Origin: Burkholderiales bacterium 67-32
Lineage (GTDB): Bacteria; Pseudomonadota; Gammaproteobacteria; Burkholderiales; Burkholderiaceae_B
DNA: 64,000 bases
Direction of reading: 5' to 3'
NCBI GenBank assembly: GCA_001898625.1
Contig: MKUP01000010.1
Coordinates: forward strand, 124,001-188,000
Below the pieces are notes generated by a model, which ran no database searches, had not been told where the DNA came from, and worked only from the letters and a program-made list of their open reading frames with translations. How positions within the stretch are numbered: position 1 is the first letter of the stretch; each line of letters starts with the position of its first letter. This document shows, piece after piece, positions 9,441 to 19,724 of this stretch. The position numbers were made by a program, and so were the translations under genes.

Positions 9441-10340
9441 TTATTTACCGATGCCGCGGCGCGCGTTCCTGCAAATTGCCTCGACCAGAGTCTGATGGAG
9501 CGCGGCCGGCAAGTCGTGGCCCATGCCCTCGATCAGTAAGAATTCCGAGCCGGGGATGGACGCCGCCGTATCCTCGCCGCAGGCCGGCGGGATCAATGCA
9601 TCGTCGCTGCCATGCACCACCAGGGTCGGGACACGGATACGGGCAAGCCGTGGCCGTATATCCCCCGTGGCGGCGATCGCGGCGATCTGCCGTCCGAAAC
9701 CGGCCGGATCGTAGGCGCGGCGGGACTCTTCCAGAATCATGGCGCGGTGCGCTTCCCGATCGATGGGGAAGCGGGTGCCGCCGATGCGGTTCGCAAACGC
9801 GAGGCCATGCGCGACGAATTCCTCTTCATCGTCAACGGGGTGGGGCGCCCGCCTGGTCAGCATCGCCATGATGTCGGGCGCCGCCGAAGGCAGACCGGGG
9901 TTGCCCGTGCTGGACATGATGGAAGCCAGCGACGACACGCGCCGCGGGTGATCACCGGCCATCAGTTGCGCGATCATGCCGCCCATCGAACGCCCGACGA
10001 CGTGCGCGCGATCGATGGACAAGGCGTCCAGCAGGCCGATGGCGTCTGCCGCCATGTCATCGAGGGTGTAAGGCACGTCCGGCTCCCGGCCCGCCGCGAT
10101 GGCCGTTGCCAAGGCCGCGAAATTCGGAGTGGGGGAGTTCGTGAAATGCGTCGACAGACCTGCATCCCGGTTGTCGAAGCGGATGACGCGAAAACCCTTT
10201 GCCACAAGGCTTAGGCAGAAGGGATCCGTCCAGCGGATCATGTGGGTACCAAGACCCGAGATCAGCAGGATGGTGTCGTCGTCTTCGTCGCCCAGGCTGT
10301 CGTAGCAGACGGTGATGCCGTTGGCTCGCAGGGACTTCAT
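9441..10340 (-). CDS. Alpha/beta-fold hydrolase
   Basis: 299 aa esterase/hydrolase of the alpha/beta fold. Visible features are the oxyanion-hole region SGLGTHMIRW, the nucleophile elbow GRSMGG, the acid in HGSDDALIPP and the base in EGMGHDLP, so the triad is complete. The ATG giving MKSLRANGIT is preferred; a TTG three codons upstream overlaps the stop of the previous gene and is possible. It is the second gene of a two-gene operon with the DUF1330-like protein, under a palindrome-marked promoter. The substrate is unknown. Confidence 0.85.
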   Translation of the reverse strand: MKSLRANGITVCYDSLGDEDDDTILLISGLGTHMIRWTDPFCLSLVAKGFRVIRFDNRDAGLSTHFTNSPTPNFAALATAIAAGREPDVPYTLDDMAADAIGLLDALSIDRAHVVGRSMGGMIAQLMAGDHPRRVSSLASIMSSTGNPGLPSAAPDIMAMLTRRAPHPVDDEEEFVAHGLAFANRIGGTRFPIDREAHRAMILEESRRAYDPAGFGRQIAAIAATGDIRPRLARIRVPTLVVHGSDDALIPPACGEDTAASIPGSEFLLIEGMGHDLPAALHQTLVEAICRNARRGIGK

Positions 10341-10345
10341 TTGCT

Positions 10346-10789
10346 TCAACTCGTTTTCTCGATCTGCGTCAACGGAAGGAGCCGGGCGTCTTCGATCGCC
10401 GCCGTTCTATGGCCCATGCCCGCCAGATACTCCGCATTGTTCGCGAAATCCAGGAATGACTCGGCGCTGCTTTGCCTGACCATCATGGCCAGGTCCCAGC
10501 GTTCGTTTTCCGGGCCGATCAGGAGCGGGCCGCCCGTGCCGAGGAACAGCAGGTCTCCGCCGCTTGCGTGCAGGAACGGCAGTGTGTGGTGGATATAGCG
10601 ATCGAACGCCTGCGCGCCGCTGATGGGCTTTTTCGGCGCCAGTTCCGGGTTCGCGGCGTAGTCGGCAATCTCGCGAAAGCGCAGCAGGTTCAACATGACG
10701 ACGTTGCCCTGCATTTTCCTCATGATGAATGCGCGGCCGGATTGCTGCGTGGGCTCCAGATAGCGAGGGGATGGGGTGGACGATGCCAT
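10346..10789 (-). CDS. DUF1330-like dimeric alpha-beta barrel protein
   Basis: 147 aa small protein resembling the DUF1330/EthD-like ferredoxin-fold group: GNVVMLNLLRFREIADY near the start and SAESFLDFANNAEYLAG near the end are typical. Such proteins are dimeric barrels, often of unknown function, sometimes heme-binding or monooxygenase-like. It is the first gene of an operon with the downstream alpha/beta hydrolase (stop and start 5 nt apart). AGGA lies 11 nt upstream of the ATG. Transcription probably starts near 10,824 from the operator-flanked promoter described next. Confidence 0.7.
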   Translation of the reverse strand: MASSTPSPRYLEPTQQSGRAFIMRKMQGNVVMLNLLRFREIADYAANPELAPKKPISGAQAFDRYIHHTLPFLHASGGDLLFLGTGGPLLIGPENERWDLAMMVRQSSAESFLDFANNAEYLAGMGHRTAAIEDARLLPLTQIEKTS

Positions 10790-10830
10790 TTTCGAGATTT
10801 TCCTGTTGGGCTTGGCGTGAGTGTTTGCAA

Positions 10831-10873
10831 ATTTTATCCGGGTAAAATTTGATCGTCAATATTACCCGGGTAA
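10831..10873 (-). promoter_or_regulatory. Promoter with two near-identical palindromic operators
   Basis: On the minus strand TTGACG (10,859-10,854), a 17-bp spacer and TAAAAT (10,836-10,831) form a good sigma-70 promoter for the DUF1330/hydrolase operon. TTATCCGGGTAA (10,834-10,845) overlaps the -10 and spacer. The perfect palindrome TTACCCGGGTAA (10,862-10,873) lies just upstream of the -35. Their centres are 28 bp apart. The arrangement suits a dimeric repressor (TetR or MarR type), but no such gene is adjacent. Confidence 0.7.
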
Positions 10874-10894
10874 ATATTTGCAGGCACCGCCAGA

Positions 10895-12823
10895 TCAGCC
10901 CGCGGTTGCCTCGTAGGTCCAACTGCCTAGGGTCAGCGTTTCCTTGCCTCCGGCGGTGGCGAAGTGCAGCTCGTACAGGTCGCGGCCGGCGTTGGCGGGG
11001 ATCTTGACGGTCATGCCGGCGCGGTCGGCGGCCAGCGGGGCCAGGAGTTGGTATTCGGGCGAGCCGTCGTCGTAGCTGCTGTTGCGCACCAGGATGTAGC
11101 CCGGCAGTTCGGGCAGGCTGCCCAGCGTGGCGTAGGGGGTGCCGTTCAGGGTGGATGGAACGGTCGCCGGGGATTCGTTGGTGACCGTCCAGGTCTTGCC
11201 CAGCCGCGCCTGCCAGACGGCACCCAGCGGCGCCAGCGGAAGCAGTTGCTGGCCCACGGGCAGGGTGGTCTCGTTATAGCCGGCGCCGAACAGGGGGCCG
11301 CGCAGCATCAGGTAGCGATAGCGATAGGGCTGGCCGTTCGCGTCGATACCGGACACGACTTCGAAGCGGTAGCTGATGGGGGCATCGCCACCCCACCACC
11401 AGCCGTCGCTGCGATAGCTGTATCTGGCGCCGCCGTTCATCGGTTGCCAGGCAGTGCCGTTCCAGGACGACAGCGAGAAGCTGCCGTCCTGGTTGGCGGT
11501 GACCCGCGTGGGCTGGTTGTAGTTGGCGTAGACGCCCACGGCGTCGGTCAGCCCGGGCGATGCCGCCACGGGCGGCGCGGTATGGGCGACCAGCGGCGGC
11601 AGGGCGCGTATCGTGCCGTCCTCGACCAGGGCGCGCAGCAGTACGCCTTCGGCCAGCGCGGCGGCGCGGTAGGTGTCGGGGCGTTGTGCGTTGCCCGTGT
11701 TGCCGGTCACCATCAGGGCCAGCCGCTGGTCCGGCAGGACGTAGAAGTCGCTCGAGAAAAACGCCGTGCCGCCGTTCTTCTGCCAGGCCTGGACGCCGGC
11801 CGCGGCCAGGCCGGGATGCCGCACGCTGTCCCAGCCCAGTCCCCATACCCATTCCGGCGAAGGATTGATGGCCAGGCCCCGGGTCTGGTCGCTGCCCATC
11901 TGCGCGATGCCGTCGGCCGACACGATGCGCCGCGATTGGTAGGTGCCCCGTTCGAGGAACAGGCGCGCCAGCTTCATCATGTCGCCCGGCGTGGCGGTCA
12001 GGCCGCCGGTGGCCAGCGGGCTGACGAACTCCTGGGGGTACTGCCTGCCGCCCGCATAGGGCAGCGCGAACGAGCCGCCCGTCGGTTTCTTCGTCAGGAA
12101 ACCGGAGTCGGCCATGCCCAGGGGAGTCAGCACGTTGGCCTGGATGAAGGAGGTGTAGTCCTGCTTTGCAAGGGCCGCCACCACCCGTTCGATCATCGTG
12201 AAGCCGTCGTTGCAATAGACCGCCAGTTCGCCGGGCAGATGCTTCAGGTGCTCGTCGGCCAGGGCCGCTTCGGCGTTGACCGCGTAGCCCGGCATGGGCT
12301 CGAAGGTGAAGGCGTTGCGCATGCTGGTGCCGGGTAGGCCCGAGGAGTGCGAAAGCAGGTGCCGGGTCGTGATCCGGGCGTACTCGGGCGACAGCATGGT
12401 GAAGTCGGGCAGGTAGCGCGCCACCGGTGCATCCAGGTCCAGCAGTCCGCGGTCCCGCAGGATCATGGCGGCCAGCGCCGCCAGTACCTTGCTGACCGAA
12501 CCGATGTTGAAGCGCGTCTGGATGCCGGCTGCGACGTTGTCCTGTACCGAGGCGCGGCCGAAGGCCTGCTGCCAGACCACGGTGTCGTTCTTGAGCAGGG
12601 CGATCGAGACCGCGGCCACGTTGTCGGGATCGCCCGACAGGGCGCGCGCGATTTCCTGGCGGCCCCATTCGATGGTCTGCGCGTAGGCGGCGGGCGTCGG
12701 GCCGTCGCCCCCACCGCAGCCGGGCAGGACCGCGGCCAGCATGCCAGCCCCGCCATAACCCAGGAATTGCCGCCGGCTGGCGGATGAAGGACAGGCGGGC
12801 CTGGGGGCGGGCGGTATGCGCAT
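10895..12823 (-). CDS. Tat-exported lipoprotein of the serine beta-lactamase/esterase family
   Basis: 642 aa. The N-terminus has a twin-arginine motif (RRQFLG, residues 17-22) and a lipobox LPGC with Cys36, so it should be exported folded and lipid-anchored. The class C beta-lactamase/DD-peptidase fold is shown by S109-V-S-K112, HSSGLPG and Y203-C-N205. About 230 further C-terminal residues form an uncharacterised beta-rich domain. The ATG follows GGAGG at a good distance. It may be an esterase or peptidase acting outside the inner membrane; true beta-lactamase activity is not implied. Confidence 0.82.
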   Translation of the reverse strand: MRIPPAPRPACPSSASRRQFLGYGGAGMLAAVLPGCGGGDGPTPAAYAQTIEWGRQEIARALSGDPDNVAAVSIALLKNDTVVWQQAFGRASVQDNVAAGIQTRFNIGSVSKVLAALAAMILRDRGLLDLDAPVARYLPDFTMLSPEYARITTRHLLSHSSGLPGTSMRNAFTFEPMPGYAVNAEAALADEHLKHLPGELAVYCNDGFTMIERVVAALAKQDYTSFIQANVLTPLGMADSGFLTKKPTGGSFALPYAGGRQYPQEFVSPLATGGLTATPGDMMKLARLFLERGTYQSRRIVSADGIAQMGSDQTRGLAINPSPEWVWGLGWDSVRHPGLAAAGVQAWQKNGGTAFFSSDFYVLPDQRLALMVTGNTGNAQRPDTYRAAALAEGVLLRALVEDGTIRALPPLVAHTAPPVAASPGLTDAVGVYANYNQPTRVTANQDGSFSLSSWNGTAWQPMNGGARYSYRSDGWWWGGDAPISYRFEVVSGIDANGQPYRYRYLMLRGPLFGAGYNETTLPVGQQLLPLAPLGAVWQARLGKTWTVTNESPATVPSTLNGTPYATLGSLPELPGYILVRNSSYDDGSPEYQLLAPLAADRAGMTVKIPANAGRDLYELHFATAGGKETLTLGSWTYEATAG

Positions 12824-12968
12824 GGTGGTTCCTCCGGTTGCCGGGGGCGTGGCCGGGCGGCATTTCCCCCAGGCAGGCATAATAGAGGCAGATACGTCAC
12901 TGCGGCACGTTTCGCGCCGCACGGCCGAGCCGGCGGGCCGCGTCCGCTCTCGCTCGAAGGAGGCAACT

Positions 12969-13397
12969 ATGAATCCCGCCTGGGTATGGTTCGGTCTGAT
13001 GGCCCTGGCCCTGATCGGCGAAGTCATGACCGGCACCTTCTATCTGCTCATGGTCGCCGTCGGCTTCGCCGTGGCCGGCATCGCGGCCTGGCTGGGCGTG
13101 GACATCGCCTGGCAGCTGGTGCTGTGCGCGGCGGCGGTGGTGTTGTGCACGCTGCTGCTCAAGCGCCTGAACGTGCTGAAGAAACGCGGTTCGCCGCCAT
13201 CTTCCAACGCCAACGTCAACATGGACATCGGACAAACCGTGAAGGTCGAGGCCTGGAACGAAGACCGCACCGCACGGGTCTGGTATCGTGGGGCGCACTG
13301 GCAGGCTGAGCTCGCGCCCGGGGCCGAGCCGGTCGCCGGGCAGTTCGTGATCACCGAGATGCGCGGCAACAGCCTCGTTCTTTCGCCCTCCCGCTAA
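12969..13397 (+). CDS. NfeD family membrane protein
   Basis: 142 aa short-form NfeD. Two hydrophobic segments fill about residues 5-65, followed by a C-terminal OB-fold (NVNMDIGQTVKVE ... NSLVLSPSR). Short NfeD proteins partner with SPFH/stomatin proteins in membrane-microdomain assembly, and the next gene is one, 52 bp downstream. AGGAGG lies 6 nt before the ATG. The pair is very likely an operon. Confidence 0.9.
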   Translation: MNPAWVWFGLMALALIGEVMTGTFYLLMVAVGFAVAGIAAWLGVDIAWQLVLCAAAVVLCTLLLKRLNVLKKRGSPPSSNANVNMDIGQTVKVEAWNEDRTARVWYRGAHWQAELAPGAEPVAGQFVITEMRGNSLVLSPSR

Positions 13398-13449
13398 GGC
13401 CGTTGCGGACGGCCTTCCGTCTCGCTGGCAATACCCACAAGGAAGCACC

Positions 13450-14379
13450 ATGAGCGCATCCACCATCGTCCTGCTGGTCATCGTTTTTCTGGCCATCCTC
13501 ATCGTCGTCAAGGCCATCGCCATCGTTCCGCAGCAGCATGCGTGGGTGGTCGAGCGCCTGGGCAAGTTCGACCGCGTGCTGTCGCCCGGCGCCGGCTTTG
13601 TGATCCCGTTCATCGAGCGCGTGTCCTACAAGCACTCGCTCAAGGAAATCCCGCTGGACGTGCCCAGCCAGGTCTGCATCACGCGCGACAACACGCAGTT
13701 GCAGGTGGACGGCATCCTGTACTTCCAGGTCACCGACGCGATGCGCGCCTCGTACGGCTCGTCCAACTACATCGTCGCCATCACCCAACTGGCCCAGACC
13801 ACGCTGCGCTCGGTCATCGGCAAGCTGGAACTGGACAAGACCTTCGAGGAACGCGAGCAGATCAACAGCAGCATCGTCAGCGCGCTGGACGAGGCCGCGC
13901 TGAACTGGGGCGTGAAGGTGCTGCGCTACGAGATCAAGGACCTGACGCCGCCGGCCGAGATCCTGCGCGCCATGCAGGCCCAGATCACCGCCGAGCGCGA
14001 GAAGCGGGCCCTGATCGCCGCCTCCGAAGGCCGCCGCCAGGAACAGATCAACATCGCCACCGGCGAGCGCGAGGCCGCCATCGCGCGTTCCGAGGGCGAA
14101 AAGCAGGCCCAGATCAACCAGGCCCAGGGCGAGGCGAACGCCGTCGTCACCGTGGCGGACGCCACCGCCAAGGCCATCATCCAGGTGGCCGAGGCCATCA
14201 AGCACCCCGGCGGCATGGAAGCTGTCAACCTCAAGGTGGCTGAGCGCTACGTCGATGCCTTCGGCAACCTGGCCAAGACCAACAACACGCTGATCGTGCC
14301 CGCCAACGTCAGCGACATCAGCGGCCTGATCGCCTCGGCGCTGACCGTGGTCAAGGGCACCCAGGCCGGGCAGGGCTGA
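13450..14379 (+). CDS. qmcA: SPFH-domain protein, stomatin/QmcA-like
   Basis: 309 aa. One N-terminal membrane segment (residues 4-25) is followed by the SPFH domain (IVPQQHAWVVERLGKFDRVL to about residue 190) and a long Ala/Glu/Gln-rich helical region (EGRRQEQINIATGEREA) that forms the coiled coil of stomatins. These proteins oligomerise at the membrane and are thought to organise proteases and lipids. It lies downstream of NfeD, the classic partner. Length and architecture match QmcA. Confidence 0.9.
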   Translation: MSASTIVLLVIVFLAILIVVKAIAIVPQQHAWVVERLGKFDRVLSPGAGFVIPFIERVSYKHSLKEIPLDVPSQVCITRDNTQLQVDGILYFQVTDAMRASYGSSNYIVAITQLAQTTLRSVIGKLELDKTFEEREQINSSIVSALDEAALNWGVKVLRYEIKDLTPPAEILRAMQAQITAEREKRALIAASEGRRQEQINIATGEREAAIARSEGEKQAQINQAQGEANAVVTVADATAKAIIQVAEAIKHPGGMEAVNLKVAERYVDAFGNLAKTNNTLIVPANVSDISGLIASALTVVKGTQAGQG

Positions 14380-14391
14380 ACGCCGCCGCCC

Positions 14392-14499
14392 TCAGCCCGA
14401 GGGCAGCTCCAGTACGGCCTTGGCCAGGATGTTGCGCTGGATCTCGTTGCTGCAGGCGAAGATCCTCGCGCCTGGCGTGTTGAACCGCAGCGACGTATT
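14392..14499 (-). pseudogene. C-terminal fragment of an acyl-CoA dehydrogenase
   Basis: The minus strand between qmcA and smpB reads RFNTPGARIFACSNEIQRN followed by ILAKAVLELPSG and a TGA at 14,394. SNEIQRNILA is the C-terminal signature of acyl-CoA dehydrogenases (usually GxNEIQRxIIA). There is no start codon and no body of the gene: upstream the frame runs into smpB. So only about 35 codons survive. This looks like the scar of a deletion that removed an acyl-CoA dehydrogenase. Confidence 0.75.
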
Positions 14500-14504
14500 A
14501 GGGC

Positions 14505-14963
14505 TTAGGAGTGCTTGCGCGTGTCGTGCTTCATGATCTGCGCCTTCTCGCGCAGCCAGTCGCGTTCGCGCTCGGTATCCCGCTTGTCGAACTGCTTCTT
14601 GCCCCGCGCCAGCCCGAAATCCAGCTTGATCAGCGAATTCTTGAAATGCAGGTTCAGCGGCACCAGCGCGAAACCGCGCTGTTCCACCTTGCCGATCAGC
14701 TTGTGGATTTCCTCGGCCTTCAGCAGCAGCTTGCGCGTGCGGGTGGCATCGGGATGGATGTGGGTGGAGGCCGTTTCCAGGGGGCTGACGTGCATGCCCA
14801 GCAGGTAGAGTTCGGCATCGCGGACGATGACGTAGCTTTCCTTGAGCTGCACGCGCCCGGCACGGATCGCCTTCACCTCCCAGCCTTCGAGTACCAGGCC
14901 GGCCTCGAAACGCTCGTCGATGAAGTAGTCGTGGAATGCCTTGCGGTTCTCAATGATGCTCAT
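14505..14963 (-). CDS. smpB: SsrA-binding protein
   Basis: 152 aa, normal SmpB length. It binds tmRNA and takes it to stalled ribosomes for trans-translation. Family features are [38 protein letters not shown], and the basic C-terminal tail ([19 protein letters not shown]...) that enters the decoding channel. It is divergent from ratA across 57 bp, as in many proteobacteria. The ssrA gene itself is not in the window. Confidence 0.97.
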   Translation of the reverse strand: MSIIENRKAFHDYFIDERFEAGLVLEGWEVKAIRAGRVQLKESYVIVRDAELYLLGMHVSPLETASTHIHPDATRTRKLLLKAEEIHKLIGKVEQRGFALVPLNLHFKNSLIKLDFGLARGKKQFDKRDTERERDWLREKAQIMKHDTRKHS

Positions 14964-15020
14964 TCGTCACGCCGTTAAAATGCGTCATTCTAGCAATTTG
15001 CCCAATCGGATCATCTACGC

Positions 15021-15452
15021 ATGCATAAAGTGCAACGTTCGGTGTTGGTCCCCTATAGCGCCGCCCAGATGTTCGACCTGGTGGCCAAGGTCGAGGACTA
15101 CCCCAAATTCATGCCCTGGTGCGGCGGAACCGAGGTGCACGAACGGGACGAGAACGGCGTGCGCGCTTCGGTCGTGATCCAGTTTGCCGGCCTGCGCCAG
15201 CGCTTCACCACCCGCAACACGCACCATTATCCCGACCGCATCCAGCTCGACCTCGTGGACGGGCCGTTTTCGATGCTCGAAGGTGTCTGGGAGTTCCAAT
15301 CCCTGGCCGACGACGCCTGCAAGGTGGTCTTCACCATGCAATACCAGTTCTCCAGCCGCGCGCTGGAAGCCCTGGTCGGCCCCGTGTTCAACCGCATCGC
15401 CACCAGCTTCATCGACGCCTTCACCCAGCGGGCCGAAGCCTGCTATGGATAG
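15021..15452 (+). CDS. ratA: RatA / COQ10-like START-domain protein
   Basis: 143 aa. SRPBCC-fold protein of the COQ10/RatA family: SVLVPYSAAQMFDLVAKVED followed by YPKFMPWC is the family signature. Family members bind ubiquinone or related lipids; the E. coli homologue was also described as an inhibitor of 70S ribosome formation. It is divergent from smpB and overlaps the following rnfH gene by 8 nt, the conserved smpB-ratA-ratB neighbourhood. Confidence 0.92.
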   Translation: MHKVQRSVLVPYSAAQMFDLVAKVEDYPKFMPWCGGTEVHERDENGVRASVVIQFAGLRQRFTTRNTHHYPDRIQLDLVDGPFSMLEGVWEFQSLADDACKVVFTMQYQFSSRALEALVGPVFNRIATSFIDAFTQRAEACYG

Positions 15453-15783
15453 CCCGGCGGGGCAGGGCGGCAGCGTGGCCGTCAGCGTCTGTTATGCGGA
15501 TGCCGCGGAAACCTGGCTGCGGGAACTCGTCCTGCCCCAGGGCGCGACCCTGGCCGACGCCATCCGGGCCAGCGGCTTTGACCAGGCGTACCCAGGCGTG
15601 GACCCCGCCCAGGCCGGCACCGGCGTCCACGGCCGCCGCCGGCCGCTGGACCATGTCCTGCACGATCATGACCGGGTCGAGATCTACCGTCCGCTGGTCT
15701 TCGACCCCAAGGAGTCCCGCCGCCGGCGGGCGGCCCACAAGGCGGCCTCGGCCGGCGCCAAGGGGCGTGGACGAGCCCGGTAA
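15445..15783 (+). CDS. rnfH: RnfH/RatB family ubiquitin-fold protein
   Basis: 112 aa. The beta-grasp protein of the RnfH (UPF0125) family reads VAVSVCYADAAETWLREL, then LPQGATLADAIRASGF and HDHDRVEIYRPLVFDPKE, with a basic C-terminal tail. The ATG lies within the last codons of ratA in another frame, which fits translational coupling. Function in this family is not settled; conserved linkage to ratA and smpB supports the assignment. Confidence 0.9.
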   Translation: MDSPAGQGGSVAVSVCYADAAETWLRELVLPQGATLADAIRASGFDQAYPGVDPAQAGTGVHGRRRPLDHVLHDHDRVEIYRPLVFDPKESRRRRAAHKAASAGAKGRGRAR

Positions 15784-15845
15784 GCAGGCACGGCGGGCGG
15801 ACCGTGGGTTTTCCCGCATATAAACCCTCTTGACAGCAAGGCTGA

Positions 15846-17366
<1,521 letters not shown>

Positions 17367-17369
17367 AGC

Positions 17370-18998
17370 GTGCACGACCGCATCCTGATCCTAGACTTCG
17401 GCTCGCAAGTCACTCAACTCATTGCCCGCCGCGTACGCGAAGCGCAGGTCTACTGCGAAATCCATCCCTACGACGTGTCGGACGACTTCGTCCGCGGCGA
17501 ACTCGCCAAGGGCCTCAAAGGCGTCATCCTGTCCGGTAGCCACGCCTCGGCCTACGACGAAGCCTCCATGCGCGCGCCCCAGGCCGTGTTCGAATCCGGC
17601 GTGCCCGTGCTTGGCATCTGCTACGGCATGCAGACCATGGCCATGCAACTGGGCGGCAAGGTCAGCTTCAGCGACCATCGCGAATTCGGCTACGCCGAAG
17701 TCCGCGCCCATGGCCACACCCCGTTCCTGAACGGCATCCAGGACTTCGCCACCCCCGAAGGCCACGGCATGCTCAAGGTCTGGATGAGCCACGGCGACAA
17801 GGTCACCGAGCTGCCCCCGGGCTTCAAGCTCATGGCCTCCACCGCCTCGTGTCCCATCGCCGGCATGGCCGACGTCGACCGCGGCTACTACGCCGTCCAG
17901 TTCCACCCTGAAGTCACCCACACCGTCCAGGGCCAGGCCCTGCTGGCGCGCTTCGTGCACGACATCTGTGGCTGCGGCGACGACTGGAACATGCCCGACT
18001 ACGTCAGCGAAGCCGTCGAGGCCATCCGCAAACAGGTCGGCAGCGATGAGGTGATTCTGGGCCTGTCCGGCGGCGTCGATTCGTCCGTGGCCGCCGCCCT
18101 GATCCACAAGGCCATCGGCGACCAGTTGACCTGCGTGTTCGTCGACCACGGCCTGCTGCGCCTGAACGAAGGCGAACAGGTCATGAAGACCTTCGCCGAG
18201 AACATGGGCCTGAAGATCATCCACGTGGATGCCACGGATGACTTCATGGGCAAGCTGGCCGGCGAAACGGATCCCGAGGCCAAGCGCAAGATCATCGGCA
18301 AGGAATTCGTCGAAGTCTTCCAGCGCGAGTCCGGCAAGCTCAAGAGCGCGAAGTGGCTGGCGCAGGGGACCATCTACCCTGACGTGATCGAATCGGCCGG
18401 CGCCAAGACCGGCAAGGCGGTGACGATCAAGTCGCACCACAACGTGGGTGGCCTGCCCGATACGCTGCACCTGAAGCTGCTCGAGCCGCTGCGCGAACTG
18501 TTCAAGGACGAAGTGCGCAAGCTGGGCATCGCGCTGGGCCTGCCGCATGGCATGGTCTATCGGCATCCGTTCCCTGGGCCGGGGCTGGGCGTGCGGATCC
18601 TGGGCGAGGTAAAGAAGGAATACGCGGACCTGCTGCGTCGCGCGGATGCGATCTTCATCGAAGAGCTGCGAGGCACGCGGGCGACCGAGCAGGATGCTGC
18701 TGCGGGCTTGTGTGCGGAGGAAGAGGTCGGGAAGAACTGGTATGACCTGACCAGCCAGGCGTTTGCCGTGTTCCTGCCCGTGAAGTCCGTGGGCGTGATG
18801 GGGGACGGGCGGACGTACGACTACGTCGTCGCGCTACGCGCGGTGCAGACCACCGACTTCATGACGGCGCATTGGGCGCATTTGCCCTATGCGTTGTTGG
18901 GGAGGACTTCGAACCGGATCATCAATGAGGTTCGGGGGTTGAATCGGGTGGTTTATGACGTTTCGGGGAAGCCGCCGGCGACGATCGAGTGGGAGTGA
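17370..18998 (+). CDS. guaA: GMP synthase (glutamine-hydrolysing)
   Basis: 542 aa. The N-terminal class I glutamine amidotransferase has Cys84 (GICYGMQ), His179 and Glu181 (FHPEV). The ATP-pyrophosphatase P-loop SGGVDSS is at 233-239, and the C-terminal dimerisation domain ends [10 protein letters not shown]. It converts XMP to GMP. The start is GTG. Compared with the 525-aa E. coli enzyme there is an insertion of about 20 residues near 435-456 ([18 protein letters not shown]). Codon choice shifts along the gene: C-ending codons dominate up to about 18,550, then G- and T-ending ones. Confidence 0.98.
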   Translation: MHDRILILDFGSQVTQLIARRVREAQVYCEIHPYDVSDDFVRGELAKGLKGVILSGSHASAYDEASMRAPQAVFESGVPVLGICYGMQTMAMQLGGKVSFSDHREFGYAEVRAHGHTPFLNGIQDFATPEGHGMLKVWMSHGDKVTELPPGFKLMASTASCPIAGMADVDRGYYAVQFHPEVTHTVQGQALLARFVHDICGCGDDWNMPDYVSEAVEAIRKQVGSDEVILGLSGGVDSSVAAALIHKAIGDQLTCVFVDHGLLRLNEGEQVMKTFAENMGLKIIHVDATDDFMGKLAGETDPEAKRKIIGKEFVEVFQRESGKLKSAKWLAQGTIYPDVIESAGAKTGKAVTIKSHHNVGGLPDTLHLKLLEPLRELFKDEVRKLGIALGLPHGMVYRHPFPGPGLGVRILGEVKKEYADLLRRADAIFIEELRGTRATEQDAAAGLCAEEEVGKNWYDLTSQAFAVFLPVKSVGVMGDGRTYDYVVALRAVQTTDFMTAHWAHLPYALLGRTSNRIINEVRGLNRVVYDVSGKPPATIEWE

Positions 18999-19032
18999 TC
19001 TCGCACTGCCAGTCGTAAAAACCACCTCCAAG

Positions 19033-19053
19033 CCCGCATCATTGCGGGTTTTC
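19033..19053 (+). terminator. Intrinsic terminator after guaBA
   Basis: A perfect stem CCCGCA / TGCGGG with a TCAT loop (19,033-19,048) is followed by TTTTC. It lies 35 bp after the guaA stop and directly before the promoter of the TetR gene, so it should isolate the two. Confidence 0.8.
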
Positions 19054-19067
19054 TCATTGGCGCTCAC

Positions 19068-19095
19068 TTGACGTATACCTACTAGTTGGTAGAAT
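19068..19095 (+). promoter_or_regulatory. Promoter and operator of the TetR gene
   Basis: TTGACG (19,068-19,073), a 16-bp spacer and TAGAAT (19,090-19,095) form a sigma-70 promoter. The imperfect palindrome TACCTACTAGTTGGTA (19,076-19,091) fills the spacer, a good place for autorepression. The ATG begins 7 bp after the -10, so the predicted transcription start falls on or next to the start codon, and there is no Shine-Dalgarno sequence. The mRNA is probably leaderless. Confidence 0.72.
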
Positions 19096-19101
19096 ACACG
19101 C

Positions 19102-19686
19102 ATGAACCATGATCTCTCGCCAAGGGCCGCCGAGATCGCCATGCGCGCGCGTTCGCTGTTGGCTGCCGGCGGCTACAACGGCTTCAGCTATGCCGACATT
19201 TCGGAGTCGGTGCAGATCAGCAAGGCCAGTATTCACCACCACTTCCCCAGCAAGGCTGAATTGGTGCGAACAGTCCTTGTGCTGTACCGCGAGGAAGCAC
19301 GTGTGGGTATCGCGGCGTTGGAGCAGCAGATTCCCGATCCGTTGGCGCAGTTGGAAGCCTATACCGGGTATTGGGCGCGGTGTATTCGCGATGGCACGTC
19401 GTCGTTCTGTATTTGCGCCATGCTTGCCGCTGAATTACCCGCCATCCCGCGTGAAGTGGCGGATGAGGTCCGCGGGCATTTCCAGGATCTGGGGGCGTGG
19501 CTTGCATCCGTGTTGGCCAAGGGGGCCGCACAAGGTCTCTTTTTTCTACGAACGAGCCCGGAGGAAGAGGCCATGACCTTCATGGCGACGGTACACGGGG
19601 CAATGCTGTCCGCCCGCGCCTATGGTGACCCGGGGGTTTTCGAAACAGTCGTTCAGCCGCTCATGCGTCGATTGACATCCCGGTGA
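19102..19686 (+). CDS. TetR family transcriptional regulator
   Basis: 194 aa. The N-terminal HTH (about residues 8-54) has ISESVQISKASIHHHFPSKAE, a standard TetR recognition helix; the rest is an all-helical ligand domain of the TetR_C-type. It probably represses itself and the next gene, a small membrane protein, because related 16-bp sites lie before both. The inducer is unknown. The transcript appears leaderless. Confidence 0.9.
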   Translation: MNHDLSPRAAEIAMRARSLLAAGGYNGFSYADISESVQISKASIHHHFPSKAELVRTVLVLYREEARVGIAALEQQIPDPLAQLEAYTGYWARCIRDGTSSFCICAMLAAELPAIPREVADEVRGHFQDLGAWLASVLAKGAAQGLFFLRTSPEEEAMTFMATVHGAMLSARAYGDPGVFETVVQPLMRRLTSR

Positions 19687-19724
19687 CCGGTACGAAGATA
19701 GCCGTTTCTCGTTTTGCTCTTTAT

